From Rosellinia necatrix (lineage: Eukaryota; Ascomycota; Sordariomycetes; Xylariales; Xylariaceae), in the NCBI GenBank assembly GCA_021209875.1, contig JAGYVD010000008.1, positions 372,001 through 436,000 on the forward strand: a stretch of DNA of 64,000 bases. Reading direction: 5' to 3'. Each line of letters opens with the position of its first letter. Positions within the stretch are counted from its first letter, which is position 1. Shown one piece after another: positions 13,564 to 25,385 of the stretch. The position numbers and the translations under genes are program-made. A model generated the notes under the pieces. It worked only from the letters and a program-made list of their open reading frames with translations, made no database searches and was not told the DNA's origin.

Positions 13564-16500
13564 CTATAAGCATATAATTATAAAATTTTTAACTAAGTCT
13601 AGTTTTTAAATAAAAATAATCAGAAACTACTAGTTTTTTATAAACTATTTTTAATTTATTTTTAAGTTGCTACAGGTTGTTGTTTTTTAATTTTTTAGCT
13701 TTTTATCGATAGATTTTTATTCTAAAGTTTTTTTAATTTTTTTGTAATATTTTATCGATTAGTTAAAAACTATTTAATTTTTTTATTTTTTCTTGCGGAG
13801 CTAATATAAAAACCTAGTATTTTTCCGTTTATAAAAGTACTAATTTTATTTTATTAATAATAAATTAAAATATTGCTAAATATTTTTAGGCTTTTTTTTA
13901 AGCTTTTTATATTATTAAATTTTTTTATTTTTGCTATAAAACATCAGCTACTATATTTTTTTTCTACAGCAGAAAATAATTAAGAAATTATATTTTAAAA
14001 ATTATTTAGTTTATCCGGCTTATTTTAAGTTTAAATGCTGTTTTATATTAAAATGTTCTAATGTTTAATAGTTTATAATTATAAAAAAAAGGTTTTTTTA
14101 GCTATTTATTAATTTTAGTTTTTATTTTTTTAATATTATAATTACTGCTAGCATTTTTTTATTAAAAATATTATAATTTAATTTAACGTTATATAACGTT
14201 TTTAAAAATAAGCGGTAAAATATTATTTATTTTTATATAATTATAATAGCATTTTGCTATAACTCTGTTAGACAAATTAATTTTTATTTTTATAAGCAGT
14301 TTATAATAATAATGTTTTAATAAAAAAGCTGTTATTAAAGCTATTTTTAATTAATAAAAAGCTTTATTATAATTGTTTATTTATTTAAAAACTTTATTTT
14401 TATATTAAGCAGTTTATAGAGATTATAATACAACTATATTAATTAATAAATTTTTAATAGAAGTTATAAAATGTTAAAAATAACTATATATTTTTGATTA
14501 TAATAAATAGTTTTTAATTTATTATAGCTTTTATTTTTATAAAATTAACTTATATATTTTTAATATTAATAATATAGCTTAAAAACTTGTTTTATTTTAT
14601 ATAAAATTCTGATTTTTTTAAATAAGCTTGTAGGCCTGTATCGCCTAGTTTATAAAAGATTTTTTTAACATGTACTTAATATATTTTTAAATTATTTAAA
14701 TAAATAAATATGTTGTTTATATAAGCGTTATAAAAATCGTTTAAAAAGTTAAATAACGTATTATTAATATATTTTTAAACATAAATAAATTATTTATTAA
14801 TTTAAACAGTAGTATTTAATAATAATATGCTTTATATTTTATAGTAAAAATAGTTAGATTTTTATTGCTTTTATATATATAAATATAATAAAAGCTTGTT
14901 TTATGTCGCTTTTATAAAATTTTTAATTTTTAAAATATAAAATAAAGTTTTTTTAATAAATAGTAATAAATATTTGTTTTTCTTTATAATTTTGTTTAGT
15001 TTTTAATAATTTACGTAAAAGCGGAGTTTTTTTTTAGTTTTTTATAAACAAAATAAGCAATATATATAAAGCGTTGCTAAATTAAATAAAGCTTTTTATA
15101 AGTTATTAATCAAGTATTTTTATACAGCTTTTAATTTATTAAGTAATATTTTATATAAAAAACTATATTTTAAGTTTTTAGCTAACTTATTTGCTGCAAA
15201 ATTTATTTTATAATTTATACGCGGTCGGTAAAAAATAAATTATCTGATTTTTTTATTAAACGCGTTAAAAAGTCGTAATATTTTAAAAATATAAGTTATA
15301 ATATTTTTATTTTAACTTATTTTTATTTCGTATTTATTTTTTTTTATTTATTAGTTTATTAATTTAATAAATATTAATAATTTATACTCTGTTAATATTT
15401 CGGTTTTTTTTATTAGAGTTATAAATATAATAGTATTAAAAATAGCAATTTAAAAATTAGTTCTTTTTTATACCTGCTTATATTATTTTTTTATATAATA
15501 AAGCTTGTTAATATTAAATTTCTATAATATTAACATATTTTTGTCGGCTTTTTTAAAATTAATTTTTTTTAATATAAAAATATAATTTTTTAAGTTTTTT
15601 ATTTTTGCTAAATAGTTTTAGGTTAAATCGCTTTTTTATTTTTATTTTTTATATTATGTTTTTAAAAATATTTGCTGCAGCGTTTCTTTTTAGTATTTTT
15701 TTTTTATTAAGTTTAATATTATAGTTCTGTCAGTCGGCGTTTTTTTAATATTTTAAATATTATATTTAAATTTTTGTTTTATTTATAGCTAATATATAAC
15801 TATATTTATAATTTTTTAATAAGTTAACAAAAAATATTAAAACGTGTTGTTTTATGTTTAATAATATATTGTGTTATTTAAACTATTTTTTTATTAATAA
15901 CTTTATAGTTTATGTTTAATATACTAATAAAAATATTTTTAAAAGTTTTATTATATATTTTTAAAGTTAGTTATAACGCTGTATTAATTTTTAATCTAAC
16001 TTTTATTATATTTAATAACTACTTGTTGTTTAAACTTATTTATAATTAATAAATTAAATAATTTTATTACTTTTTAAAAAAATATATTTATATATATATA
16101 TACACCTGCTTTTATATTTTTATATACGTTATAACTTCTTAAAAATAATTTGTTATTTTATAAAATATAAATATATAATAAAAGTCTGCTGCTTAAATAA
16201 TCGTATATTTTATTTTTTTTTTTGCAAACAATAATATTAGCTTTAAAAAAAGTTTATTTGTTTTAAAGTTATTTTTTTTCTGTTTTAGTATTAAAAGTGT
16301 TTTTTTTTGCTATTATAATAAAAGTTAGTTTATATTTGTTTATAATAGCGTTAATACATGCGTTACATTATATTTAGGTAAAAAGTTTTAAAAAGCAGTT
16401 TTTTATAATATATTTTTTTTGTTTATAATAAAAATATTTATTTTTTATAATCTGCGGTTTTATTTTTTTAGTTCATAATTTAAATATTTAGTTTTAACCG

Positions 16501-18168
16501 TTTAATAATATAAACAAAAAAAATATTTATTTTTTAGCAGATCTTATAAACATATAACTACATCAGGCATAAGTTATATTTTTAAAATTTTTTCTTGCTT
16601 TACAGGCGTTAATACGCTTTTAGTTCTTAATTAATAAATAATAGGCTATTTACATATAATATTTTATATATATATTAAAATCTATGAATTTTTAAAATGT
16701 TTAGAAATTATTTTTATTGCAAGCTTTAAAAATAACTTGTTTTTAAAGTTTTTTTATTTAGCTTTATTAAAACAAGTTTTATTAGCAAGTTTTATAAAAT
16801 CAGGTTTAAATTAAATAAATTTAAATAAAATATATTTATTAAAGCTTAATATTTTATAATTAGTTTTATTTTTATAAATGTTATATAAATGTTGTATTAA
16901 GTTTTTAAACGTTATAATTATATTAAAATATTTATTAAATAAATAAAAATTAAGTTTTTAAAACTTTTTAACAAAATAAAACTTAATATTATTTATTTTA
17001 TAAAAATATTTATAAACTAGTTTATATTAACTTTTAAGCGGTTTATTATATTATAATATTAAATTTTAATATTATTTTTATTTTTAGTATTTTTATTATA
17101 AAACTTATTTCTTAAGATTTTAATAAACTTGCGAGATTTTTTTAGAAATTTCTAAAAAAAATATATTTTTATTTAGCCGTGTAAGTTAATTATACGTTAA
17201 TTTAATTTATATAAAAATTTTACGAACGATTTTAATTTTTAATTATTATTTTAAGTTCAGCTATAACGCGGTTTATAGCAGTATTATTAAAACTTTTTAT
17301 TAGTGTAAATATAAAAGTTAATAAAAATAAAATAATATAATTTGTTTAATTTTTATTAAGCTTTTATATAATTTTTTATAAATTAATAAAATAACTGCAT
17401 ATTATTTTTAGTTTTATAGTTTTATTTTTAAGTTTTTTAAACTTTTTTAATTTTTGTTTTATTAAATCGTATATGCTTTAAATTTTTAGCTTATTTAACA
17501 ACAATTTTTATTTTTTTATAATATATTATATAAAAATATAATAATTTATTACTATTTTTAAAATATTATAAATATATATATTTAAAGCTTTATTTTATTA
17601 AATAAAGCCGCAGCAGTAAAAATATTTAAGCTAAATTAATAAAAGCTTTAAAATCGATTAATTTTTATTGTTTAGCTAAACTAAAATACTTTTTTATTAT
17701 TAGTTTTTATAAAAAACAGTTCGTTTATTTTTAACATTTATATTTATAAATTATTATATTAATAAGCTAATAGTTTTAAAAAAATTTATAAATTTTATTA
17801 TATAATACTTTTTAAAATTAAAGTTTTAAATTTATAAATAAAATTTAAAAGCAACTTTTATAAATAGTTTTTAAGCGCTAACTTTACTTTTATTTTTAAT
17901 TTTTATAGCTAATTATATTATATCAGGTTTTTTAAAACTAAATTAAATATATTTAGTTTTATATATGTTATTAAAAGTTTTGCTAATAAAATAATTAAAA
18001 AATGTAAAAGCTAAGCAAAACAAAGTTGTTTTTTAACGTATTAAATTTTTAGCTTATTTTTAACTGCTTGTAACTTTAATAATAAAAGCTATTTTTAAAT
18101 TAGTTTAATAAAAAATATTTAAAAAAACAGTTCTAATGTTTTAAAAAAAAATTAAATAATTTATAAAT
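13564..18168. other. Decayed A/T-rich DNA, nothing identifiable
   Basis: No open frames, terminal repeats or protein motifs could be read here on either strand. The base pattern is the same TpA-rich decay as the surrounding transposons. Confidence 0.6.
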
Positions 18169-18422
18169 TATTATACTAGTTATAATTAAAAAATTAAAGC
18201 TTCAGTAATAAATAATATATTATACAAAAAATCTACAAAAAAAAAAAAATAAGTAGAAGGAATTAGCCTATTAGAATCCTGGCTAAATATAGGTGTGTGG
18301 AGTAGGTCCAGTCTGTGCGCTACAACTAGTTTGTACGTGCTAGTTGGCAGCAGGTGTACAGATGTTCCGCACGCGCATGCCACGCATGCCGCGTGTGGCC
18401 AGTTATCCAGTCATCTGTAACT
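18169..18422 (+). repeat. Family B short interspersed element, copy 1
   Basis: This ~254-bp copy matches those at 34,475-34,722 and 51,061-51,306. The first third is decayed, while from about 18,255 onward it is well preserved and shares words such as GGTCCAGTCTGTG and GGCCAG. No clear terminal inverted repeats are visible. It may be a MITE or SINE-like element. A 65-codon minus-strand frame inside it is incidental. Confidence 0.75.
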
Positions 18423-18747
18423 CTATTTTATTAAAAAACTTTAAAAATTTAATTTTTTATTTATTAAATAAACCTTTATATATAATTATGATATTTAAAA
18501 ACTTAATCTCATATTTATAGAATACTTATAAAAATATAAATATATAAAAAGAATAAAAGCTGATCATAAAATATTAAATTTATTTAATTTAAATAAACAT
18601 TATAAAACTTATTAAAAAATATATTTTAATAAAATGTAACAAAAAAAGAGTTTAAAAATAAAATATTTTTATAACTATTAATTAAAAGATTTTAATATAT
18701 ATACAAAGTTTTGTATATAAATAACTTATTATTTATGAATTAATAAC

Positions 18748-18950
18748 TGATACGCGCGCGTAGAGGGAGCGCTTACATAAGCCCCTCGCTTGGGGTGCTG
18801 TGGCCCGTGGCCACAGGCACGACCTAATTGGGCCTAGCCCTATGTATGTGGGCCCTAGCCCACACCTAGGTAGAACTTTAGCTTAGCCTAGATTTGCTAG
18901 TCCTTCATCTTTTATAATACACACTTTACACCCCCACGGTGCACCTCTCA
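18748..18950 (+). mobile_element. Family D solo LTR, 203 bp, with ATAAC target duplication
   Basis: The element begins TGATACGCG and ends CACCTCTCA, so it has TG...CA ends. It is flanked by perfect 5-bp duplications ATAAC at 18,743-18,747 and 18,951-18,955. It is nearly free of RIP decay, including GC-rich words such as GGCCCGTGGCCACAGG. Two further copies (20,240 and 34,041) have the same 203-bp length. The structure is what recombination between the LTRs of an element leaves behind. The parent element is not in the window. Confidence 0.85.
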
Positions 18951-19111
18951 ATAACTAAAAATATATTAATATTTATAAAATAAAAAGAAATTTTAAAAAT
19001 ATAACTTGTATTTAATATAATTATATTTTTATAACGCCTGTTCAACAATTAATATTTATTTTCCTTATATTATTATATATAAGTTAAAATTAAAGGTTTA
19101 AATTATTAATT

Positions 19112-19432
19112 TGTCACGATGAAGTGGATAGCCTTGGCAGAAGGCTGGTGATCGCAGCCCAAGTGCCGCAGTGAGCCCAGTAGCTAAGTTAATGGCTGTT
19201 GAGGTAAGCGGTCGGTCTTATATAAGCCCGACCCACTTAAACAGACCAATCACAGGGCAGAAAAGACATAATCCTTTCTGGGCTATATATATAAGCTGGC
19301 CAGTCCGATCATTTCTGTGCAATACAACTTAACTAGATAGATCACTATTATAAGCTCGAATTAACTTGCCTGCACTAATCGCTCGGCTCTAATTCCACTG
19401 TTCCCATACGATTCATCTGTTCCTCCGCGACA
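19112..19432 (+). mobile_element. Solo LTR, 321 bp, with TAATT target duplication
   Basis: The ends form a short inverted pair, TGTCACG and CGCGACA, and the copy is flanked by perfect 5-bp duplications TAATT (19,107-19,111 and 19,433-19,437). The interior is essentially undecayed, with TATATATAAG near 19,290 as a possible TATA box. No second copy is in the window. Its start resembles the TGTCATG of family F LTRs, but the remainder is not obviously related. Confidence 0.85.
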
Positions 19433-19493
19433 TAATTAAAAAAATAAAACATAGTATGGTTTACTAAGGGTAGTGTGGTATTGAGTCTGTAAA

Positions 19494-19627
19494 AGTGTGA
19501 TGTAGAATTAAAGAAGGAAGGGCTTCTGGTCCCTGCGGGACCAGAAGCCTTAGGCTAGTACCTTATCTAATCTACACAATCCTTATCTAGCTAGCGCAGC
19601 TAGCTAGATAAGGAGCCCCCCTTCCTG
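19494..19627. repeat. Cluster of perfect hairpins, possible foldback MITE
   Basis: Two perfect stems lie side by side. GGCTTCTGGTCCC (19,521-19,533) pairs with 19,537-19,549 across a 3-base TGC loop. CCTTATCTAGCTAGC (19,581-19,595) pairs with 19,599-19,613 across a GCA loop. An outer GGAAGGG (from 19,515) faces CCCTTCC (to 19,625), so the whole block is a nested palindrome. It is not decayed, although its surroundings are. Words like TATCTAATCT are shared with the foldback at 55,185. Function is unknown. Confidence 0.75.
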
Positions 19628-20239
19628 ACTGTGTCAAAACAGCTGATTATATAAGATAAATACTTCTTTTACAAATAAAAGAAATATATTATGAAAAATT
19701 ATTTTTTAAAACTTTTTAATTAAAGATAATATGATGTTTATATTAATCCTATTATAAACAAAGTTAAACTAATTTATATTATAAGATTAAAACAAAACAC
19801 TTTTAATATTAAAATAAAAAAAAAATAATTTTAAAACAAGTAAACTTTTTTTAGAGCTAGTATTATTATTTATAAATAAAGAAAATATAATAAATAATTA
19901 TTTAAATGATAAATTGTTATTGTATATATGAACTTTATATAATAATGGATTATTTTTAATAAGGTATAATATATTTAAAAATATAAGGGCAAATATATAT
20001 ATATATTTACCAATATATTTTTTATTAAAAAACTAATAAAACTATTCGGCTTAGGAATTAAAAATAAGTTTAAATAATAAATAATTATGAAATATAATAA
20101 AAACGCTGATTAAAAAATTAATATAGCGTTATAATTAATTTTAAAAATATATAATAAAATTTTTTAAAACGTTTTTATAAATATATTAAATATAAACTAT
20201 AAAGTTATAATTAAAAGAAAATAGTTTAGATAATATAAT

Positions 20240-20442
20240 TAATACGCGCGCGTAGAAGGAGCGCTTATATAAGCCCCTTGCTTGGGGTGCTATGGCCCGT
20301 GGCCACAGGCACAACTTAAATAGGCCTAGCCTTATATATATAAGCTTTAGCCTATATTTAAGTAAAACTTGAGCTTAGCTTAGATTTGCTAGTTTTTTAT
20401 TTTTTATAATATATATTTTATATTTTTATAATATATTTTTTA
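20240..20442 (+). repeat. Family D LTR, partly decayed copy
   Basis: This is exactly 203 bp long, like the solo LTR at 18,748. The first ~75 bp are well preserved and the rest is converted to A/T. The start reads TAATACGCG, TG having become TA. No target duplication is recognisable, so it may have been altered or be part of a decayed longer element. Confidence 0.8.
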
Positions 20443-22005
20443 AATTAATACTTTTATAATGTTTTTTTATAAAAACTAAACTAAACTATTAAATTTTATT
20501 TTTTTAAAAACAAAATTATTTCTTACTGTTTTTATAAATATAAAAATATATGTTCGCTATTAAAAGCATATCCTGTTTAAGCAAGCTCAACAAAAGCTTT
20601 TTTTATATTTAATATATTTATTAAAGCTAAATATTATTTTTATTAGCGACCCGTTTTAAAAATTAAAAAGTTATTTAAGTAGTACAGCTAGTTAAAAACG
20701 TTAGAAAAAACTTTATAAACACGCAGTAAAAAATAAACAATAAGCTTAATATATACTTTTATATTTTAGCTAGCAATAAAATCAACGTTATAAATATTTT
20801 AACTAATTATTTAACATAAATTATTTATTTTACTTATTTTTTTATATTATCGTTTATTTTATTAATTTATTATGCTTGCTAATAGTTATAAAAAAATGTT
20901 TATATATTTAAAATAATATTTTAAAACAAAAATAATTAAATAATCAATTAATAAAAAACCGGTTAAATATTTAAAATTTAAAATAAAGCTGCTAGCTAAA
21001 CTTAAAACTAAAAAACAGCAACTGTTTAACACAATAAATTAAAAAAAAAACCTTAAAAAAGGTTTTTTTAAAAAAAAAATGTCGATATTTTTTAGAAAAT
21101 AGGCCTAAACTAATATATTATTACTTATTTTTTTTTTTAAAATAACAAATATATAAAAGCTTTAAAAAAAATGCAAGCGATTATATTAAACATGTTTAAA
21201 ATAATAAAATAAAGCTTAAACTTAACAAAATAAAACTATGCTGTAATTTACTACAAAAGAAAAAACATAACAAAAAAAAAATAACTTGTATAAAAAAAAA
21301 CTTATAACAACAAATAATTAAATAATAAGCTAAAAGCAGTAAAACAGCATATTATTAAACTAACCGTTATTTATGCCGCTTAAAAACTTTAGAAATTTTT
21401 AAAAAAATATAAAAATAAAAGCATTTAATAATTTAAACTTATTTAATTATTTATTAAACTTTAATAATAGCATGAACAAAATAAATAAATAAAAAAAATA
21501 TAAATAAAAAAGTTTTAACTTATTAAATGCTTAATTTATAAACATTTATAATAAAAACACAAAGCTAAAAAAAAAAAAATCAGCATATTTAATCTATTAT
21601 ATAACAACTCCGACGATTTTAATATAATAACAAAAAAAAAACATTATTTTTATGGATATATATTTTTTTATAAACCGCTTACTTTTATGTTTAAAAAACA
21701 ATAAAACATAATATAAAATAAAATAATAAATCCTGTTTTTGTTTTAAATATTTTTTATAAGACCAGCAGTTTTATAATAAAATAATAAGCCAAGCTTTAT
21801 TACACGTATAAAACTACGTTATAAAAACATAAGCTAGATAATTAAAATAATATAGCAACGTTTTATAATAAACGCCAGCATAGCAACTTATAAATTTAAA
21901 ACTAACTATTTAACGTTTTATAATATATATTAAAACTTATATGTTTTACCTTAGTATATATAAAAGCAACTAAAATATGCACGTGCTATAAATATTTTAA
22001 ATACT
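20443..22005. other. Decayed A/T-rich DNA, nothing identifiable
   Basis: There are no readable frames, hairpins or terminal repeats. The compositional pattern is the same as in neighbouring decayed transposons. Confidence 0.55.
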
Positions 22006-22010
22006 AATAA

Positions 22011-22447
22011 TGTTACGATTAGTAGTTAAAGCATAGAAGCTTTTGTATTAATGCTACAAACAAAGATTCTAAAATACAAAAAAAAAGGAAAAAACAGGTA
22101 AAAGCTGGGTAAAAAGCCAGTAATTTATACTAGCTTTCTGCCGCAGCTAAAACAGTATAAAATTATAATTCTACTATATTTACTATAGTTTGCTTATATT
22201 AAGTTTATTTATTTATTGCTGATTAATATAGTTAATAAATATAAATAAATAAAGTTTTATTAGCATAATACTTAATAGTATAATAAAATAAATATAATAA
22301 ATAACCGGTTAAGCAGCAGTATAATAAATAGCTTTAGCAAATATATATATTAACTAGTGCTGCTAGCACTTATATATAAAGTAAGTTTTATAAAATAAGT
22401 GGATTTATTAAAAAATAAACGGCCTAAATTATTTTGAAGTTGTAATA
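22011..22447 (-). repeat. Family E 3' LTR
   Basis: This 437-bp LTR begins TGTTACGATT on the plus strand. Its inner end is decayed to TTGTAATA, where the other LTR keeps TCGTAACA. The outer end is better preserved than the inner end. Confidence 0.9.
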
Positions 22448-22457
22448 CTTTTTTTTT
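22448..22457 (-). other. Probable polypurine tract of family E
   Basis: The ten bases immediately after the left LTR are C followed by nine T. On the minus strand this is a purine-only run abutting the LTR, the position of the plus-strand primer in LTR retrotransposons. Decay makes the original sequence uncertain. Confidence 0.5.
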
Positions 22458-23110
22458 AAAAAAATAAAAGCTTTTTAAAGTTAAGTTTAGTTATTTTAAT
22501 ATTGTTTTGTTTATATTTTTTTTATTTTTTAACTAGCTGTTTTATTGTTGTTTTAATAGTTTAGTTTAAATTTATCTGCTGCTGCTGCTTTAATTTAATC
22601 TTTTAAACGTATTAAAAGTCCTGCAGCGTTTAGGTTTTTTTTATAAAATATATACAGTTTTATTAATATATTTTTATAATTTTTATTAAATATTAAATAT
22701 CGTTTAAATGATATTTTTTAAGTTTTTAATATTATAAAATTTTTTTTTTTAATAGCTTTTAACTGTTTTACTTATTTAACTTTAAATTTTAGTTTTTATT
22801 AAATTACTTTAATAATAATAAAATTAATATTATTATAAAAACAGGTTATTATTTACTTTTTAAAATCTGTTTATATAAAACAGGTTTTTATTTAATAGTT
22901 TTTAATAAATCTAGCATATAATTATATTTTTTTAATTATATTTAATAGTTTTAAATTTTATAATTTTAGTTTAATTATTAATGCTTATATAAAAAATTTC
23001 TTTTTTTTAAAAAAAACTTTGTTTTTTATTTTAAAGTTTATTAGTTTTTTTTTTATTAGCTTGTTTTTTTTGTTCTGCTTATGTTTTTATTACAGCTTAA
23101 AATATTTTAT

Positions 23111-23470
23111 TGATTGGGTTCTACTAGGGTCAGGGCTCCACCACCCAACTTCCCCTTCTACAACCCTAACTCTCAGGCATATTAGGCTTGAAATAGCCCC
23201 GAATTTGTCCCACCTACCACCCGATAGCAACAGGCCACTAGAGAAAGATTAGGTTTTTTTTAGTCGGTAGATAGCATATATAGCGTAGGGCATTTTTCCG
23301 GCTAGCTTTCTAGGCCCGACTATGTACTAAATTCGACGCTAAAAGATAAGCATACGTTTGCTACACCTTTAGCTGCGGCCTTGTACTAAAAGCGACCCGT
23401 ATTAGGCTCACGCTCCCCCCCAGAATATATGCTATTTACACTGCGCGGTGTGCCCTGTTGGTGATATAGA
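23111..23470 (-). repeat. Family A repeat, best-preserved copy
   Basis: This 360-bp unit runs from TGATTGGGTTCTAC to GTTGGTGATATAGA. It is nested in family E and almost undecayed. Flanking bases TTTAT and TTTAA differ at one position, so a target duplication is only suggestive. The 77-codon frame overlapping its left end (23,019-23,252) is not a gene. Confidence 0.85.
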
Positions 23471-25194
23471 TTTAAACTTTTTAAGTTTATTTAACAAGTT
23501 TTTTGGCTTTTTTTTAAAAATTTATTATTACTTTTTTTTTAAATAGATTAATTATTAAAACGTTTTTTAGCTTTTTATTTAAAGCTATTTTTAATATTAA
23601 CATATTTATAGCTAAATATTATATTATATTATATATAAAATTAAATGCTAATAAAAAATTATTTTAGTTGTTTTAATTTTTATTTATATAAAATTATTAT
23701 TGTTTATTTAATTTTTAGCTTATAAATTTTGCTGCTTTATATATATTTAATACCGGTTAGTTTATTAAGTTTAGCGATAAATTTAAAAATAAATAGTTTA
23801 ATATTATTTAATATTTATATTTTAAATAGTTTAAAAAAACAATGAACTGTTTTAAAATATTAAATAGCTAATATTTTTATAATATCTGTTTTTTTTTTAA
23901 ATAAAATAATTAATAACCTGCTAAATTTATTAATAAATGTTTATATATAGTTATATATTTTTTAATTTTTAGCATGTTTTTCTGTCGATTATTATTATAT
24001 TTTAAACTTTTAAAAAATTAATATTAAATATAATTATTTGTTCAGTTTATTTTTGATAATTTTATTTTTTAGTATTTATTATAATTTTAAAATATTTTTT
24101 AATATTTTATTTTAAATAAAGCTAGCAGAAATTCTGTTTTAGCGGTTTAATCGATTTATTTTGTTTAAAATAAACAGCTATAATTAATATATATTTTTTT
24201 TTAATTAACGCAGTTTATAAATAAGTTTTTTTAATTTAATATTAACTTTAATACTTATATATAGCTTTAAAAGTTTTTTAAATTTTGTTTTTTGTTTTTT
24301 TTTTTATTAGATCTATTAGATCAGAACTATAAAAAAAAGTTTTTAATGTTTTAAATGTTGTTTTTTTTAAATAAGTTATTTTAATATAAACTGTTTTAAA
24401 GTATATTTTTCTCAGTATGTTTTTATTAAATACGATATTTTTATTTTAATAAACTTTTTTATTAAATATTTTAAGTTGTACTACTGCTATTATTAATTAT
24501 ATTTAGTTTAAATTCATTATTGTTATTTTTTTTATTTTTTTTAAGCTTTGATAATAAATAAGTCAGCTGTTTTTTATAATAAAGCGTTAGCTATTACATT
24601 ATTTTCTTTTAGTTTATATTAAAAAATAATGTTAAACTTTAATAAAAAGTCAGCTTTTTATATTTGTTTAATAAACAATATTTTTTTGCTTAAAAAATAT
24701 AAAAAAGCTTAATAATCTATTATTATAAAAAAGCTAGTATTTTATAATTTTAAGCTGTAGTGTTTTAATGTTTAAACAACTATTAAAAGTTCTTGGTCTT
24801 TTATAAAATAAGCTTGTTTTAATATAATTATTATTTTTAAAAAATATTTTATTAGTTTTTATTTTTTATTTTGTTATTTTTAAAAAATTATACCCCCGCT
24901 AGCATTTTTTAAAACGTTTATTTTATTTAAATAAATCCTCCGTGCCGGTAAAATATTAGCACCGGTGCTATATAAGCTAGTTTTTTTAATTTTTTAAAAG
25001 CTTTTTTTTAAGCTTTGTATTTTTTAAACAATATGTTTTTTTTTAATAATTAGTTTAATAATATAGCTATTTTATTAACGTAATATATAAATATCTATAT
25101 AAAATTATAAAAGTTAAAACATAACTGTACAGCTTTTTTACAGTTTAAGTTTTTAAATTTTTAGTTAATAATTGCTTTAATTTTAACAAGGTTA

Positions 25195-25385
25195 ATATTA
25201 ATTTTAACTTTAGTTTTTATAACTATTTTTAAATAATTAACTTTTTTAATGTTAAATCTAGACTTATTAATATTTTTTTAAAAGCTGGCTTTATATAACT
25301 AAAAAATTACTACTTTATATTATTTTTAATGTTTTTTTTTTATTTTTAACTAAATAAAAATATTATTAACATATATATTAGCAAA
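25195..25385 (-). pseudogene. Reverse transcriptase remnant of family E (gypsy type)
   Basis: Read on the minus strand, 25,382-25,350 gives A-N-I-Y-V-N-N-I-F-I, the position of the Y-x-D-D catalytic box. Both aspartates now read as asparagine (AAT) and a stop follows. About 40 codons further on, a Y-L-K-I-V-I motif fits the segment after the catalytic box in Ty3/gypsy enzymes, where a Y/F-L-G motif is usual. G-to-A change on the coding strand explains both differences. Stops are scattered throughout and the copy cannot be functional. Confidence 0.7.

Noticed and set aside
23019..23252. 77-codon plus-strand frame as a secreted small protein
   Set aside because: The hydrophobic start is T-rich decayed DNA and the rest is the family A repeat, which is open in this frame only by chance. 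Other copies do not keep it.
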